In this document: in pieces, positions 15,620 to 23,749 of the stretch
Position numbering within the stretch: the first letter of the stretch is position 1
Layout of the letters: the number at the start of each line of letters is the position of its first letter
Assembly: GCA_031553935.1 (NCBI GenBank)
Contig: JAVBKS010000056.1
Span: 1 to 24,287 of the forward strand
Direction: 5' to 3'
DNA from: JAISDD01 sp031553935
GTDB lineage: Bacteria > Bacillota > Syntrophomonadia > Syntrophomonadales > Syntrophomonadaceae
DNA length: 24,287 nucleotides
Position numbers and translations under genes: made by a program
The notes under the pieces: generated by a model
Seen by the model: the letters and a program-made list of their open reading frames with translations, nothing else
What the model was told of the DNA's origin: nothing
Databases searched by the model: none

Positions 15620-17049
15620 TGCGTAAAATAATTGCCGAGATCTATCCTTGGGAATCAAGGATTGCAATAGTTGAAAATGACCGCCTGGCGGAAGTGTTTT
15701 GGGAAAATCAAAAAGAAAGCGTTGGCAATATATACCGAGGAAAAATTAGGGATGTTATTCCCGGGCTTTCCTGTGTTTTCATTGATATTGGACTAAACAA
15801 AAATGCTTTTTTGTATGCTGGTGATATTCGTAATAATGATCGCGATAAAGGTCTTAACTCGTTTGATCTTTTAAAAAAAGGCCAGGATATAATGGTTCAG
15901 GTTAAGAAAGAAGCATTCTCGGAAAAAGGTGCTCGGGTAACAGGAAATATTAGCATACCAGGGCATTATATAGTAGTGCTTCCATTTCAAAAAGATATAT
16001 CAATATCTAGAAAGATTGTCGATGATAAAAGACGCGAAAATCTGCGATCAATAATTGAACGGGAAAAAACAGACGATATGGGGGTTATCCTTAGGACTAC
16101 CTGTTTAGAGGGTAGTGATGAGGAGATAATTGTCGAGTTAAAACAAATGCAGATGCTATGGCGGGAAATTAAGGAACGTTATAAAGAAGCCAAAGCCCCT
16201 TTTTTGATATTCGAAGATATTGATGTTTTAGAAAGAACTTTGCGTGATTATTTGGATCATGATATCGAGAAAATCATTATTAATAATGAGCGTTTGCTGG
16301 CAAAAGTTGAAAGCTTTATTGCTGGCAAAAACTATGGCGCAAAATTCGATGTCAAATATGAAAAAGGTGCGCTCTTCGAAAAGTATAATCTGGAAAAAGA
16401 CATTAGAAGAGCCATTAATAGGAAAGTGTGGCTTAAGAGCGGTGGTTACTTGGTTTTTGATGAGACCGAAGCTATGACCATTATCGATGTTAATAGCGGA
16501 AAGTTCACCGGCAACAACAACTTCGCCGATACTATTTTTCGCTTGAACTGTGAAGCAGCGTTAGAGATTCCACGGCAATTGCGCTTGAGAAGTGTAGGTG
16601 GAATAATTCTTATTGATTTTATCAGTATGAAAGATCAGCAGCAAGAGCATGAGGTTATCAATTTATTCAAGCGAGAGTTGGAGAAGGATAAAGCCCATAC
16701 ACGGATAATCGGGATGACAGGATTGGGATTCCTGGAAATGACTCGTCGCAAGTCTCGTTACGGTATATCTGAGTTTTTTTCCGATGTATGCCATGTGTGC
16801 AATGGCAGAGGGAGGACGCTAAATCTATTTGCCGTGACTTGCGAAATTAAAAGGAAGCTTATTAATCTTGACTATCTTGAAAAAGAAGTTATTATTTGTG
16901 AAGTTAATCCCCAGATACAAAAGATATTTAAGCAAGAAGAGAATTTCTTAAATTACGTGAGCGAAAATTTGGGAAAACAGGTCATAGTCAAAGCTAATCC
17001 CAATTTTGAAGTAAACGAATATGAATTGCATCAGAACTTTACATATTAA
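15619..17049 (+). CDS. rng: Ribonuclease G (RNase E/G family)
   Basis: The 476-residue endoribonuclease processes rRNA and mRNA in the cytoplasm. An S1-like RNA-binding domain sits near the N-terminus (about 35-125; GNIYRGKIRDVIPGLSCVFIDIG). The catalytic metal-binding Asp residues are Asp290 (TIIDVNSGKF) and Asp333 (LIDFISMKD). The Zn-link Cys391 and Cys394 (CHVCNGRG) join two protomers in this family. The length matches RNase G rather than RNase E, with no C-terminal degradosome scaffold. It starts at GTG 15619, overlapping the previous stop (TAGTG). Context with L21, L27 and Obg downstream is the usual clostridial arrangement. Confidence 0.95.
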   Translation: MRKIIAEIYPWESRIAIVENDRLAEVFWENQKESVGNIYRGKIRDVIPGLSCVFIDIGLNKNAFLYAGDIRNNDRDKGLNSFDLLKKGQDIMVQVKKEAFSEKGARVTGNISIPGHYIVVLPFQKDISISRKIVDDKRRENLRSIIEREKTDDMGVILRTTCLEGSDEEIIVELKQMQMLWREIKERYKEAKAPFLIFEDIDVLERTLRDYLDHDIEKIIINNERLLAKVESFIAGKNYGAKFDVKYEKGALFEKYNLEKDIRRAINRKVWLKSGGYLVFDETEAMTIIDVNSGKFTGNNNFADTIFRLNCEAALEIPRQLRLRSVGGIILIDFISMKDQQQEHEVINLFKRELEKDKAHTRIIGMTGLGFLEMTRRKSRYGISEFFSDVCHVCNGRGRTLNLFAVTCEIKRKLINLDYLEKEVIICEVNPQIQKIFKQEENFLNYVSENLGKQVIVKANPNFEVNEYELHQNFTY

Positions 17050-17262
17050 CAGGGCCAGTTATCGCCATGCTAGCATTAGTAAAATTCCGAATTTGATAAA
17101 TGGATGAGGTTGAGTCGATATCGGCGCGCTCTATCTGATATTGACTGGTGTTCATAAATATGATAACGTATTAGCGTGTGCGTTTTTGTAACCGCACGGT
17201 TTAGGTATTAAAGGTTTATCCTGCCTGAAACGGCGAGTCTTAGAAAATGTGGAGGTGTTTTT
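17050..17262 (+). ncRNA. Structured leader of rplU (candidate L21 leader RNA)
   Basis: This 213-nt gene-free stretch before rplU can form several hairpins. GTCGATATC (17114-17122) pairs with GATATTGAC (17137-17145), with one G-T pair. GTGCG (17178-17182) pairs with CGCAC (17193-17197) around a T-rich loop. CTGCC (17221-17225) pairs with GGCGAG (17232-17237). Firmicutes rplU is commonly preceded by the Rfam L21 leader, thought to let free L21 repress its own operon. I infer membership from position and structure, not from a search. No clear terminator separates it from rng, and no confident promoter was found. Confidence 0.55.
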
Positions 17263-17577
17263 TTGTTTGCATTAATTGAAACCGGGGGCAAACAGTATCG
17301 GGTTACAGAAGGAACGATTTTAAAAGTCGAAAAGTTAGTTGCTAATGCAGGGGACATTATCATCCTTGATAAAGTGTTAATGCTGAGTGATGATAATTCA
17401 GGCATTAAGGTTGGGCAACCAACCGTAGCGGGAGCACAGGTTACAGCTAAAGTTATCGAACAAGGCCGAGCAAAGAAAGTGGTAGTATATAAGTATAAAA
17501 GAAGAAAGAACTATCATAAAAAACAGGGTCATCGGCAATCATTCACTAAACTTGTTGTTGAAAAAATTGAAGGTTAA
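17263..17577 (+). CDS. rplU: 50S ribosomal protein L21
   Basis: The 104-residue ribosomal protein binds 23S rRNA in the large subunit. FALIETGGKQYRV at the start, the central KVGQPTV and YKRRKNYHKKQGHRQ with LVVEKI at the end are diagnostic, and the length is normal. Start TTG 17263 follows GGAGGTG (17251-17257) by 5 nt. It is the first gene of the L21-Prp-L27 operon; its stop overlaps the prp start by one base (TAATG). A TTG start on a highly expressed ribosomal gene may limit translation together with the structured leader. Confidence 0.97.
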   Translation: MFALIETGGKQYRVTEGTILKVEKLVANAGDIIILDKVLMLSDDNSGIKVGQPTVAGAQVTAKVIEQGRAKKVVVYKYKRRKNYHKKQGHRQSFTKLVVEKIEG

Positions 17578-17915
17578 TGATAAAAATAACCGTTAATTAT
17601 GCCGGCGAACTGATTAAAGAAGTCTTGATTACCGGCCACGCAGGATATGCAGATAAGGGCGCTGATATTTATTGTGCAGGAGTTTCTGCAGTAGCGCAAA
17701 CTGCACTTGCTGGTTTGCTGCATCATTTAGAGCAGGCACCATTTTATAAGATCAGTGATGGTCACTTTGAGTGTAAACTGGCCGATAATCTCAATGATAT
17801 GGATAATGAGAAAGCTCAAATAATATTATCGACAATGAAAGTCGGTTTGCTTGCAATGCAGGATGTGTATAAAGAACACATGAAGATAATCATTAGGAGG
17901 CAAAATGATGTTTAA
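17577..17915 (+). CDS. prp: Ribosomal-processing cysteine protease Prp
   Basis: The 112-residue protease (formerly YsxB) removes the N-terminal extension of ribosomal protein L27. The catalytic dyad is His21 (ITGHAGYA) and Cys33 (GADIYCAGVSA), both in the family positions. It lies between rplU and rpmA, as in other Firmicutes with extended L27. ATG 17577 overlaps the rplU stop and its own end overlaps the rpmA start, so the three are translationally coupled. The substrate motif is visible in the next gene, so the system is complete. Confidence 0.95.
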   Translation: MIKITVNYAGELIKEVLITGHAGYADKGADIYCAGVSAVAQTALAGLLHHLEQAPFYKISDGHFECKLADNLNDMDNEKAQIILSTMKVGLLAMQDVYKEHMKIIIRRQNDV

Positions 17916-18201
17916 ATTTGATTTACAATTATTTGCACATAAAAAAGGAGTAGGAAGTTCAAGAAATGGCAGGGACAGTAAATCTAAACGTTTAGGGGTT
18001 AAACGATTTGACGGGCAGATTGTTCGGGCTGGTAATATATTGGTTAGACAAAGAGGAACCCGTATTCATCCTGGGACTAATGTTATGATAGGCGGAGATG
18101 ATACTCTGTTTGCAGTAGTTGATGGAAGAGTAAAATTTGAAAGAAGAGGCCGCGATAAAAAGCAAGTGAGTGTATATCCGCTCGAAGCTGTTAATGCCTA
18201 G
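17908..18201 (+). CDS. rpmA: 50S ribosomal protein L27 with cleavable N-terminal extension
   Basis: The 97-residue protein of the peptidyl-transferase-centre region begins MFKFDLQLFAHKKGVGSS. The segment FDLQLF before AHKKG is the Prp cleavage motif, so mature L27 should start at Ala10 after removal of nine residues. The rest (NGRDSKSKRLGVKRFDGQ, VRAGNILVRQRGT, HPGTNVMIGGDDTLFA) is standard L27. Two adjacent ATGs exist; 17908 is 7 nt from AGGAGG and matches the family start, while 17905 is only 4 nt away. It overlaps the end of prp by 8 nt. Confidence 0.96.
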   Translation: MFKFDLQLFAHKKGVGSSRNGRDSKSKRLGVKRFDGQIVRAGNILVRQRGTRIHPGTNVMIGGDDTLFAVVDGRVKFERRGRDKKQVSVYPLEAVNA

Positions 18202-18270
18202 TTATGGTCCGCTCGAATTGCCTATTGTTTACTTAGCATATTAATGCTTTCTTTAATATAGCTGCTTAAG

Positions 18271-18298
18271 ACCCCTGGATTTTTTTGGGGGTTTTTGT
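18271..18298 (+). terminator. Intrinsic terminator after rpmA
   Basis: ACCCC (18271-18275) pairs with GGGGT (18288-18292) around a T-rich loop, followed by TTTTG. The stem is short but GC-rich and sits 70 nt past the L27 stop. It separates the ribosomal operon from the spo0B-obg unit. Confidence 0.7.
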
Positions 18299-18326
18299 TA
18301 TTATTAGTTAAGTAAAATTTACGCAT

Positions 18327-18794
18327 ATGAAAGCGAGATTAACTATGCAAGATGAGAAAGTGATTGCTCTGATAAGGCAGATGAGACATGATTTCGGCAA
18401 CTGTTTGCAAATCATTAGTGCTAATATTGAACTTGAGAGAACGGAAAAATGCAAGGAAATAATCGATAAATGGATTATCGATTCTGCATCCGAGAGGAAA
18501 CTATTTGCGTTAAAAGATGCGGGCTTGGTTCTTCATCTTTATCAGAGCATCATGGACGCTCATAATCTCGGGATTGTTTTGAGAATTGATGAAGTTGACA
18601 TTGTCTCAAGCCAGAAATTGATTGCTAAGAATGAACCGACCAAAGCTATCAAACTTTTGTTTTTTGAAGAGTGGAAAGAAATTGACGATCTTACATTGCA
18701 TCTAAGAATTTCTGAACGAAATGAAGTTATTTCTCTACATATATCTTGGGAGAATGGAGATTCGAATTACATAGAATACATTATTGAGGAGTAA
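18327..18794 (+). CDS. Spo0B-like (SpoOB-type alpha-helical) phosphotransferase/kinase-like protein
   Basis: The 155-residue protein has the Spo0B-type helical motif MRHDFGNCLQIISANIEL with His21 in the phospho-acceptor position, as in Spo0B and DcuS/CitA-class kinases (H-D-x-x-N-x-L-Q-x-I). The remaining 90 residues show no N- or G-box, consistent with the degenerate ATPase-like domain of Spo0B. It is shorter than B. subtilis Spo0B (about 190 residues). Its place between rpmA and obg is exactly that of spo0B in Bacillus, which supports orthology. In Bacillus it moves phosphate from Spo0F to Spo0A; whether a phosphorelay exists here is unknown. The start is uncertain: ATG 18345 is an alternative, and both ribosome binding sites are weak. 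Confidence 0.75.
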   Translation: MKARLTMQDEKVIALIRQMRHDFGNCLQIISANIELERTEKCKEIIDKWIIDSASERKLFALKDAGLVLHLYQSIMDAHNLGIVLRIDEVDIVSSQKLIAKNEPTKAIKLLFFEEWKEIDDLTLHLRISERNEVISLHISWENGDSNYIEYIIEE

Positions 18795-18800
18795 CATTTA

Positions 18801-20054
18801 ATGTTTATAGATCAAGCCCGAATCAAGGTTAATGCGGGTGACGGAGGTAACGGAATTGTAGCTTTTCGAAGAGAGAAGTATGTTCCTTTAGGAGGACCTT
18901 CGGGAGGTGATGGGGGCCGTGGAGGCGATATTGTCGCTCAAGTTGACGAGGGTTTAAGAACTTTGATGGATTTTAGATATAATCGGCATTTCAAGGCGGA
19001 TAGGGGAACCCATGGCAGTGGAAAAAACATGCATGGTGCCAAAGGTGAAACTAAAGTATTGAAAGTTCCGCCTGGGACATTGATTTTCGATGATAAAAGC
19101 GGAGAATTGATTGCTGATTTAATAGATCACGGACAAGAGGCACTAATTGCCAAAGGGGGCAGAGGAGGGCGTGGTAATGCCCGCTTCGCAACTTCTAAGA
19201 ATAAAGCTCCTTCGATTGCCGAAAATGGTGAGCCGGGTGAAGAAAAATGGATTCGCTTAGAGCTTAAGCTAATAGCGGATGTAGGTTTAGTTGGGTTCCC
19301 GAATGCTGGCAAATCCACTCTTATTTCTCGTCTGTCTGCAGCCAGGCCAAAAATTGCGGATTATCCATTCACTACCTTGACTCCAAATCTTGGGGTGGTA
19401 GTTACTCCGGATAACGACTCGTACGTTATTGCTGATATTCCAGGACTTATTGAAGGGGCTCATTTAGGAGCAGGATTGGGGCATGAATTTCTGCGTCACA
19501 TTGAAAGAACCAGGATCTTGGTTTTTATTCTTGACGCTGCGGAGACTGAGAGCCGGAGCGTATTTAGAGATTACGAGATATTGATTGAAGAACTTACCGC
19601 ATATAGTATTAGATTAGCGGATAGGCCTAGGTTGATAGTTGCTAACAAAATGGATCTGCCGGATGCGGAGAAAAACATGCAAGCGTTAAAGGATACATTT
19701 GGCAGCCAAATTGTATTCATTTCAGCAGTTAGCGGGCAAGGATTAGGCGAATTAAAGTCGAGAATTATTACTATGCGTCGAGAATTGCCGCCGGTACACT
19801 TAAATATCGATACGCCTGTTATTCACCGCTTTGAAGAGGAAAATGGCTTTGTGGTTAAAAAAGTAGATGGAATTTTTGAAGTAAGCGGACCAAGAATAGA
19901 AAAACTAGTAGTTATGACTAAATTTAACGAAGAAGGGTTACAAAGGTTTCAGCGCATAATAGAATACATGGGTGTAGAGGAAGAATTGCGAAAACTCGGC
20001 ATCAAGGTAGGAGACACTGTGAAAATTCTGGATCTGGAATTTGATTATTCTTAA
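18801..20054 (+). CDS. obgE: GTPase Obg
   Basis: The 417-residue ribosome-assembly and stress GTPase has a glycine-rich Obg fold (about 1-158; GGDGGNG, GGPSGGDGGRGGD). The G domain follows, with G1 GFPNAGKST (165-173), the DIPG switch motif, NKMD and a SAVSG G5. A C-terminal OCT domain (about 340-417; FEEENGFVVKK...) is the form found in Gram-positive Obg. ATG 18801 has GAGGAG 9 nt upstream, inside the end of the spo0B-like gene, so the pair is coupled. In Bacillus, Obg is essential and needed for sporulation initiation, which fits its Spo0B-like neighbour. Confidence 0.97.
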   Translation: MFIDQARIKVNAGDGGNGIVAFRREKYVPLGGPSGGDGGRGGDIVAQVDEGLRTLMDFRYNRHFKADRGTHGSGKNMHGAKGETKVLKVPPGTLIFDDKSGELIADLIDHGQEALIAKGGRGGRGNARFATSKNKAPSIAENGEPGEEKWIRLELKLIADVGLVGFPNAGKSTLISRLSAARPKIADYPFTTLTPNLGVVVTPDNDSYVIADIPGLIEGAHLGAGLGHEFLRHIERTRILVFILDAAETESRSVFRDYEILIEELTAYSIRLADRPRLIVANKMDLPDAEKNMQALKDTFGSQIVFISAVSGQGLGELKSRIITMRRELPPVHLNIDTPVIHRFEEENGFVVKKVDGIFEVSGPRIEKLVVMTKFNEEGLQRFQRIIEYMGVEEELRKLGIKVGDTVKILDLEFDYS

Positions 20055-20077
20055 ATAATTAGGTGGAGTTGAAATAT

Positions 20078-21241
20078 ATGGGCGGGTCGAGGGATTGGTC
20101 AAACACGAAAAGAATAGTTGTCAAAGTTGGAACCAGTACTCTGACTCACACGAACGGACGTGTTAACTTCGGACGAATAGAGTATTTAGTCCGAGAAATA
20201 GCCGATCTTCATAATCAAGACAAAGAGATAATACTGGTAACATCAGGAGCAGTAGCTGTTGGGGCAAGCCGGATGAATATGTACCAAGTACCGAAGACCA
20301 TTCCGGAAAAACAAGCCTTGGCAGCAATCGGGCAAGGAGCATTGCTGCATGTTTACGAAAAGATGTTTTTAGAGTACCACAAAACTGTAGCTCAAGTTCT
20401 CTTAACTCGGGGTGATTTTGATCAACGAATTAATTACTTGAATGCCACCAATGCCTTGCTGACAATAATTGGGATGAAAGTTATTCCTATAATTAATGAA
20501 AATGATACGGTTTCCATTGAGGAGATTCGCTTTGGTGATAATGATACCTTATCAGCCCTGGTTGCTACGATGGTCGATGCAGATTTAGTAATAATTTTGT
20601 CTGATGTTAACGGACTTTATGATTCCGACCCGCGGAAGAGTCCTGACGCTCAATTACTATCGGAAGTAAAGAGTATAACTGAGGTTATGGAAGACAATTC
20701 TACCTCGCGAGGAAGCAGTTTCTCGAGTGGAGGAATGCTAACTAAACTTAAAGCTGCACGTGTATGCATGGCATCAGGAATCCCTATGCTTATTGCCAAC
20801 AACACTGAAAAGAGTGTTTTGCGACGCTTATTAAATGGCGAAAATATTGGAACACTATTTGTTCCTGAACAAAAAAAAATGCAGGCCCGTAAAAAATGGA
20901 TTGCTTTTGGGAAGCTAACCCAAGGAAGCGTAATCGTTGATGATGGTGCCCAGAAGGCATTACTTAAGAGGGGCAAGAGTTTGCTGCCCTCAGGAGTGGT
21001 CGATGTAATTGGCGATTTTGAAAGAGGTACTGTAGTTAAAGTATTGAATGCAAATGAATCTGAGATTGCACGAGGTGTAGTGAATTATAGTTCTGGTGAG
21101 ATTAAACTAATTGCCGGTTGCAAGAGTAGTGACATAGAAAAAAAGCTTTCTAGCAAAGATTTTGACGAGGTTATTCATCGCAACAATCTTTGGGTGGAAC
21201 AAAAAAATAGAAAGGACGAGGAGATTAATGTCTACGAATAA
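20078..21241 (+). CDS. proB: Glutamate 5-kinase
   Basis: The 387-residue enzyme catalyses the first step of proline synthesis, ATP-dependent phosphorylation of glutamate. An amino-acid-kinase domain (about 10-255; IVVKVGTSTL, LVTSGAVAVG, INENDTVS, FGDNDTLSALVA, ILSDVNGLYDSDPR, SSGGMLTKLKAA) is followed by a C-terminal PUA domain (about 280-365). ATG 20078 has GGTGGAG 9 nt upstream; the GTG at 20063 overlaps that site and was rejected. It lies 23 nt after obg and overlaps proA by 14 nt. The PUA domain is present, as in feedback-inhibited bacterial enzymes, but inhibition cannot be read from sequence. Confidence 0.96.
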   Translation: MGGSRDWSNTKRIVVKVGTSTLTHTNGRVNFGRIEYLVREIADLHNQDKEIILVTSGAVAVGASRMNMYQVPKTIPEKQALAAIGQGALLHVYEKMFLEYHKTVAQVLLTRGDFDQRINYLNATNALLTIIGMKVIPIINENDTVSIEEIRFGDNDTLSALVATMVDADLVIILSDVNGLYDSDPRKSPDAQLLSEVKSITEVMEDNSTSRGSSFSSGGMLTKLKAARVCMASGIPMLIANNTEKSVLRRLLNGENIGTLFVPEQKKMQARKKWIAFGKLTQGSVIVDDGAQKALLKRGKSLLPSGVVDVIGDFERGTVVKVLNANESEIARGVVNYSSGEIKLIAGCKSSDIEKKLSSKDFDEVIHRNNLWVEQKNRKDEEINVYE

Positions 21242-22493
21242 CAGTCTAGAAACCATGTTAGAAGAACAGGGAAAGAAGGCGAAGCAAGTTGCTTATGAGC
21301 TCTCGGTTATGCCTACAGATATGAAAAATAAGGCATTATTATTAATGGCCGATGCCCTGATTAGTAAAACCGAAGACATTATTGCTGCGAATGCCATTGA
21401 CCTCAAGTTGGGCAAAGAACAAGGTTTAACCGATGCGCTATTAGAAAGACTGACTTTAAACGAGGCCAGAGTAAATGATATGGCTCAAGGACTGCGTGAA
21501 ATAGCTGCTCTTCCTGATCCGGTCGGAGAAGTTATTGGGATGTGGAAACGTCCTCCCGGCTTGGATATTGGAAAAGTCAGAACCCCAATTGGAGTTGTTG
21601 GCATTATATATGAATCACGTCCAAATGTAACCGCAGATGCAGCTGGATTGTGTTTGAAATCAGGGAATGCAATTATTTTGCGCGGTGGCGAAGAGGCATT
21701 GAACTCAAACAGAATTATTGCTGCCACTATATCAAGTGCTGCTACACAGGCAGGCATACCTGAGGGTGCTATTCAATTAGTCGATAGCCCTGATAGACAA
21801 GCAGTAGTACTAATGCTTAAGATGAACGATTATCTTGATGTTGTAATCCCAAGAGGGGGGATTGGTCTTAAAAAGGTAGTCATGGAAAATGCAACTGTTT
21901 CATACATTATGACAGGTATGGGGAATTGCCATGTTTACGTCGATGCCAGTGCGGATTTGGACAAAGCTCATGCGATTGTAATGAATGCAAAAATTCAAAG
22001 ACCATCGGTTTGTAATGCGATTGAGAATTTGTTAGTTCATACTGATGTAGCCGAGACTTTCTTACCACGTATGATTTCTTCCTTGCAGCAAGCTGGGGTT
22101 GAAGTTAGAGGTTGTGTTCAAACTACAAAATATGGTGTGGGCATTAAAAACGCAAGCGAAGAAGACTGGAATGAGGAGTATCTGGAACTAATAATTGCTG
22201 TAAAAGTTGTGAATGATTTAGATGAAGCAATAAAACATATTAATCGTCATGGTAGTGGTCATAGTGAAGCAATAGTCAGTGAAAGCTACAGTAATGTACG
22301 CAAATTCATGTCGGCTATTGATGCAGCAGCTGTTTACGCTAATGCTTCCACTAGATTCACAGATGGAAATGTTTATGGATTTGGTGCCGAAATGGGAATC
22401 AGCACTCAAAAACTACATGCACGCGGACCCATGGGATTAAACGAGCTTACCACAACAAAATACATCATTTATGGTGACGGGCAAGTTCGCTAA
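21228..22493 (+). CDS. proA: Gamma-glutamyl phosphate reductase
   Basis: The 421-residue NADPH-dependent enzyme reduces glutamyl 5-phosphate to the semialdehyde, the second step of proline synthesis. Family motifs include GVVGIIYESRPNVTADAAGLCLKSG, PRGG, and the catalytic Cys262 in QRPSVCNAIENLLVH. Near the C-terminus are the NRHGSGHSEAI and ASTRFTDGNVYGFGAEMGISTQKLHARGPMG signatures. ATG 21228 has AGGAG 4 nt upstream and lies inside the end of proB (14-nt overlap), so the two are coupled; the longer frame back to 21162 has no homology. proC is not in the window. Confidence 0.97.
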   Translation: MSTNNSLETMLEEQGKKAKQVAYELSVMPTDMKNKALLLMADALISKTEDIIAANAIDLKLGKEQGLTDALLERLTLNEARVNDMAQGLREIAALPDPVGEVIGMWKRPPGLDIGKVRTPIGVVGIIYESRPNVTADAAGLCLKSGNAIILRGGEEALNSNRIIAATISSAATQAGIPEGAIQLVDSPDRQAVVLMLKMNDYLDVVIPRGGIGLKKVVMENATVSYIMTGMGNCHVYVDASADLDKAHAIVMNAKIQRPSVCNAIENLLVHTDVAETFLPRMISSLQQAGVEVRGCVQTTKYGVGIKNASEEDWNEEYLELIIAVKVVNDLDEAIKHINRHGSGHSEAIVSESYSNVRKFMSAIDAAAVYANASTRFTDGNVYGFGAEMGISTQKLHARGPMGLNELTTTKYIIYGDGQVR

Positions 22494-22512
22494 TAAAAGA
22501 TTGGATTAAAGC

Positions 22513-23103
22513 ATGCACGAATATATAGTAAGCTTATTTTTTGTTTTAAAATCATATGGGCTGGGTGGGCTAATTATTATAGCCCTAACCGAGCCCTCTT
22601 TCTTGCCAGTTTTTCCAGATTTGTTACTTGTGCCGCTTTGTCTAGCAAATCCCGAAAAATCTATTACATACGCGCTCATTGCGTCTGTATCATCTGCGGT
22701 TGGAGCTTTGGCAGCTTACTATTTCGGTAAATTCGTAGGTCATGCTCTCCTAAGTAAACTTTTCGCCAATGAAAATATGCAAAAATTAGAAAGAATAATG
22801 AAAAAGTATGGAGCGCTGACGGTACTGATCTCTGGCTTCGCTCCTATTACATTTAAGTTATTTACCATTGCTTCAGGAATATTTGAAGTTAAGTTAAATC
22901 GAGTATTTTTAGCAGCGTTAGTTGGCAGAGGGATAAGATTTTTGCTGGAAGCAATACTTATCATGTATTATGGGGCAATGGCAATTAGTATAATTAGAAC
23001 CCATTTTATTAATTTAAGTATTGCGCTCACGGTATTAATCGGGATTGGAATTGTTGTATACAACTTCAGGGGCAAACTAATAAACGATAACACTAAAGGC
23101 TAG
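22513..23103 (+). CDS. DedA/VTT-domain membrane protein (YqaA-like)
   Basis: The 196-residue protein has about four to five hydrophobic segments. The early re-entrant-like stretch ALTEPSFLPVFPDLLLVPLC and the later YFGKFVGHALLSK and GRGIRFLLEAILIMYYG fit the VTT/SNARE-associated DedA superfamily, closest to the YqaA branch. The usual F.GR..P motif of DedA scramblases is only partly kept (SGFAPITFKLFTIASG). Members move lipid carriers across the membrane or affect membrane homeostasis; the exact substrate here is unknown. It lies 19 nt after proA with only a weak ribosome binding site (GGATT), so it may be read from the obg-proBA transcript. No terminator is evident after it. Confidence 0.8.
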   Translation: MHEYIVSLFFVLKSYGLGGLIIIALTEPSFLPVFPDLLLVPLCLANPEKSITYALIASVSSAVGALAAYYFGKFVGHALLSKLFANENMQKLERIMKKYGALTVLISGFAPITFKLFTIASGIFEVKLNRVFLAALVGRGIRFLLEAILIMYYGAMAISIIRTHFINLSIALTVLIGIGIVVYNFRGKLINDNTKG

Positions 23104-23128
23104 CATTAATTACTAATATTATTGATTA

Positions 23129-23749
23129 CTATAATGTCCAAGCATTGCCGAATTTTAGCTCACGTACAATGCTAATTGACTCACTAGTCGGCATGGCTGT
23201 AAAAAAAGCCGGTTCATGCTTAGTAAGTTCACTCATATGGTACTTGAGCCTGCTGAAAAAATCTTGTCGCTTATCCGCTGAGCGCAGACTAAGATTTTCA
23301 AGTGCTAAGAAGTTTGTTACTCGAGTATTCAAATCAATTTCATAAGCAGATAGATCCTCAAAAAAGTCAAACCAAGGCTTTAATGCCGACTCATCTTGCC
23401 AAGCGATTCCTGAACATACGAAATGACGACACACCGATTCCCTATACCTTTGCGGAATCCTGCAGCCAGATTCAACACTATGAAGGGGGCAGCGGTGACC
23501 ATTACCGTCCCAAGGGCTGTTAACAGTGATGGAAGCATCAAGAAACGTCAGATTAGGAAGACCTAAAATCTCCTCAATCAGTTGGGGATTCTCCTCTAAC
23601 CATAAAGCGAAATCAACCGGATAAAATATGGGAGAATAATGCCCGCAGCAGCCTTTGTCGTCCTGTCGAGGGCAATTAAGGCAGAGATCAACCTCGATAT
23701 AGCTTCTAAGGCCTAGATTATGAAAAGTAATATTGATTATTTGCTGCAT
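23129..23749 (-). CDS. Eight-cysteine putative metal/Fe-S-binding protein (YkgJ-like)
   Basis: The 206-residue protein has two cysteine groups. The first is CLNC with CC (Cys23, Cys26, Cys34, Cys35) followed by YSPIFYPVDF; the second is CPLHSVESGC with CRHFVC (Cys87, Cys96, Cys107, Cys112). Eight cysteines in two sets of four suggest one or two metal or Fe-S sites, as in the loosely defined YkgJ cysteine-cluster family. The C-terminal 90 residues are helical and cysteine-free. The function is unknown. ATG 23749 was chosen: AGGAG lies 11 nt upstream, whereas the TTG at 23758 is only 2 nt from it. It converges with the DedA-like gene; the intergenic gap is only 25 nt. Confidence 0.6.
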   Translation of the reverse strand: MQQIINITFHNLGLRSYIEVDLCLNCPRQDDKGCCGHYSPIFYPVDFALWLEENPQLIEEILGLPNLTFLDASITVNSPWDGNGHRCPLHSVESGCRIPQRYRESVCRHFVCSGIAWQDESALKPWFDFFEDLSAYEIDLNTRVTNFLALENLSLRSADKRQDFFSRLKYHMSELTKHEPAFFTAMPTSESISIVRELKFGNAWTL

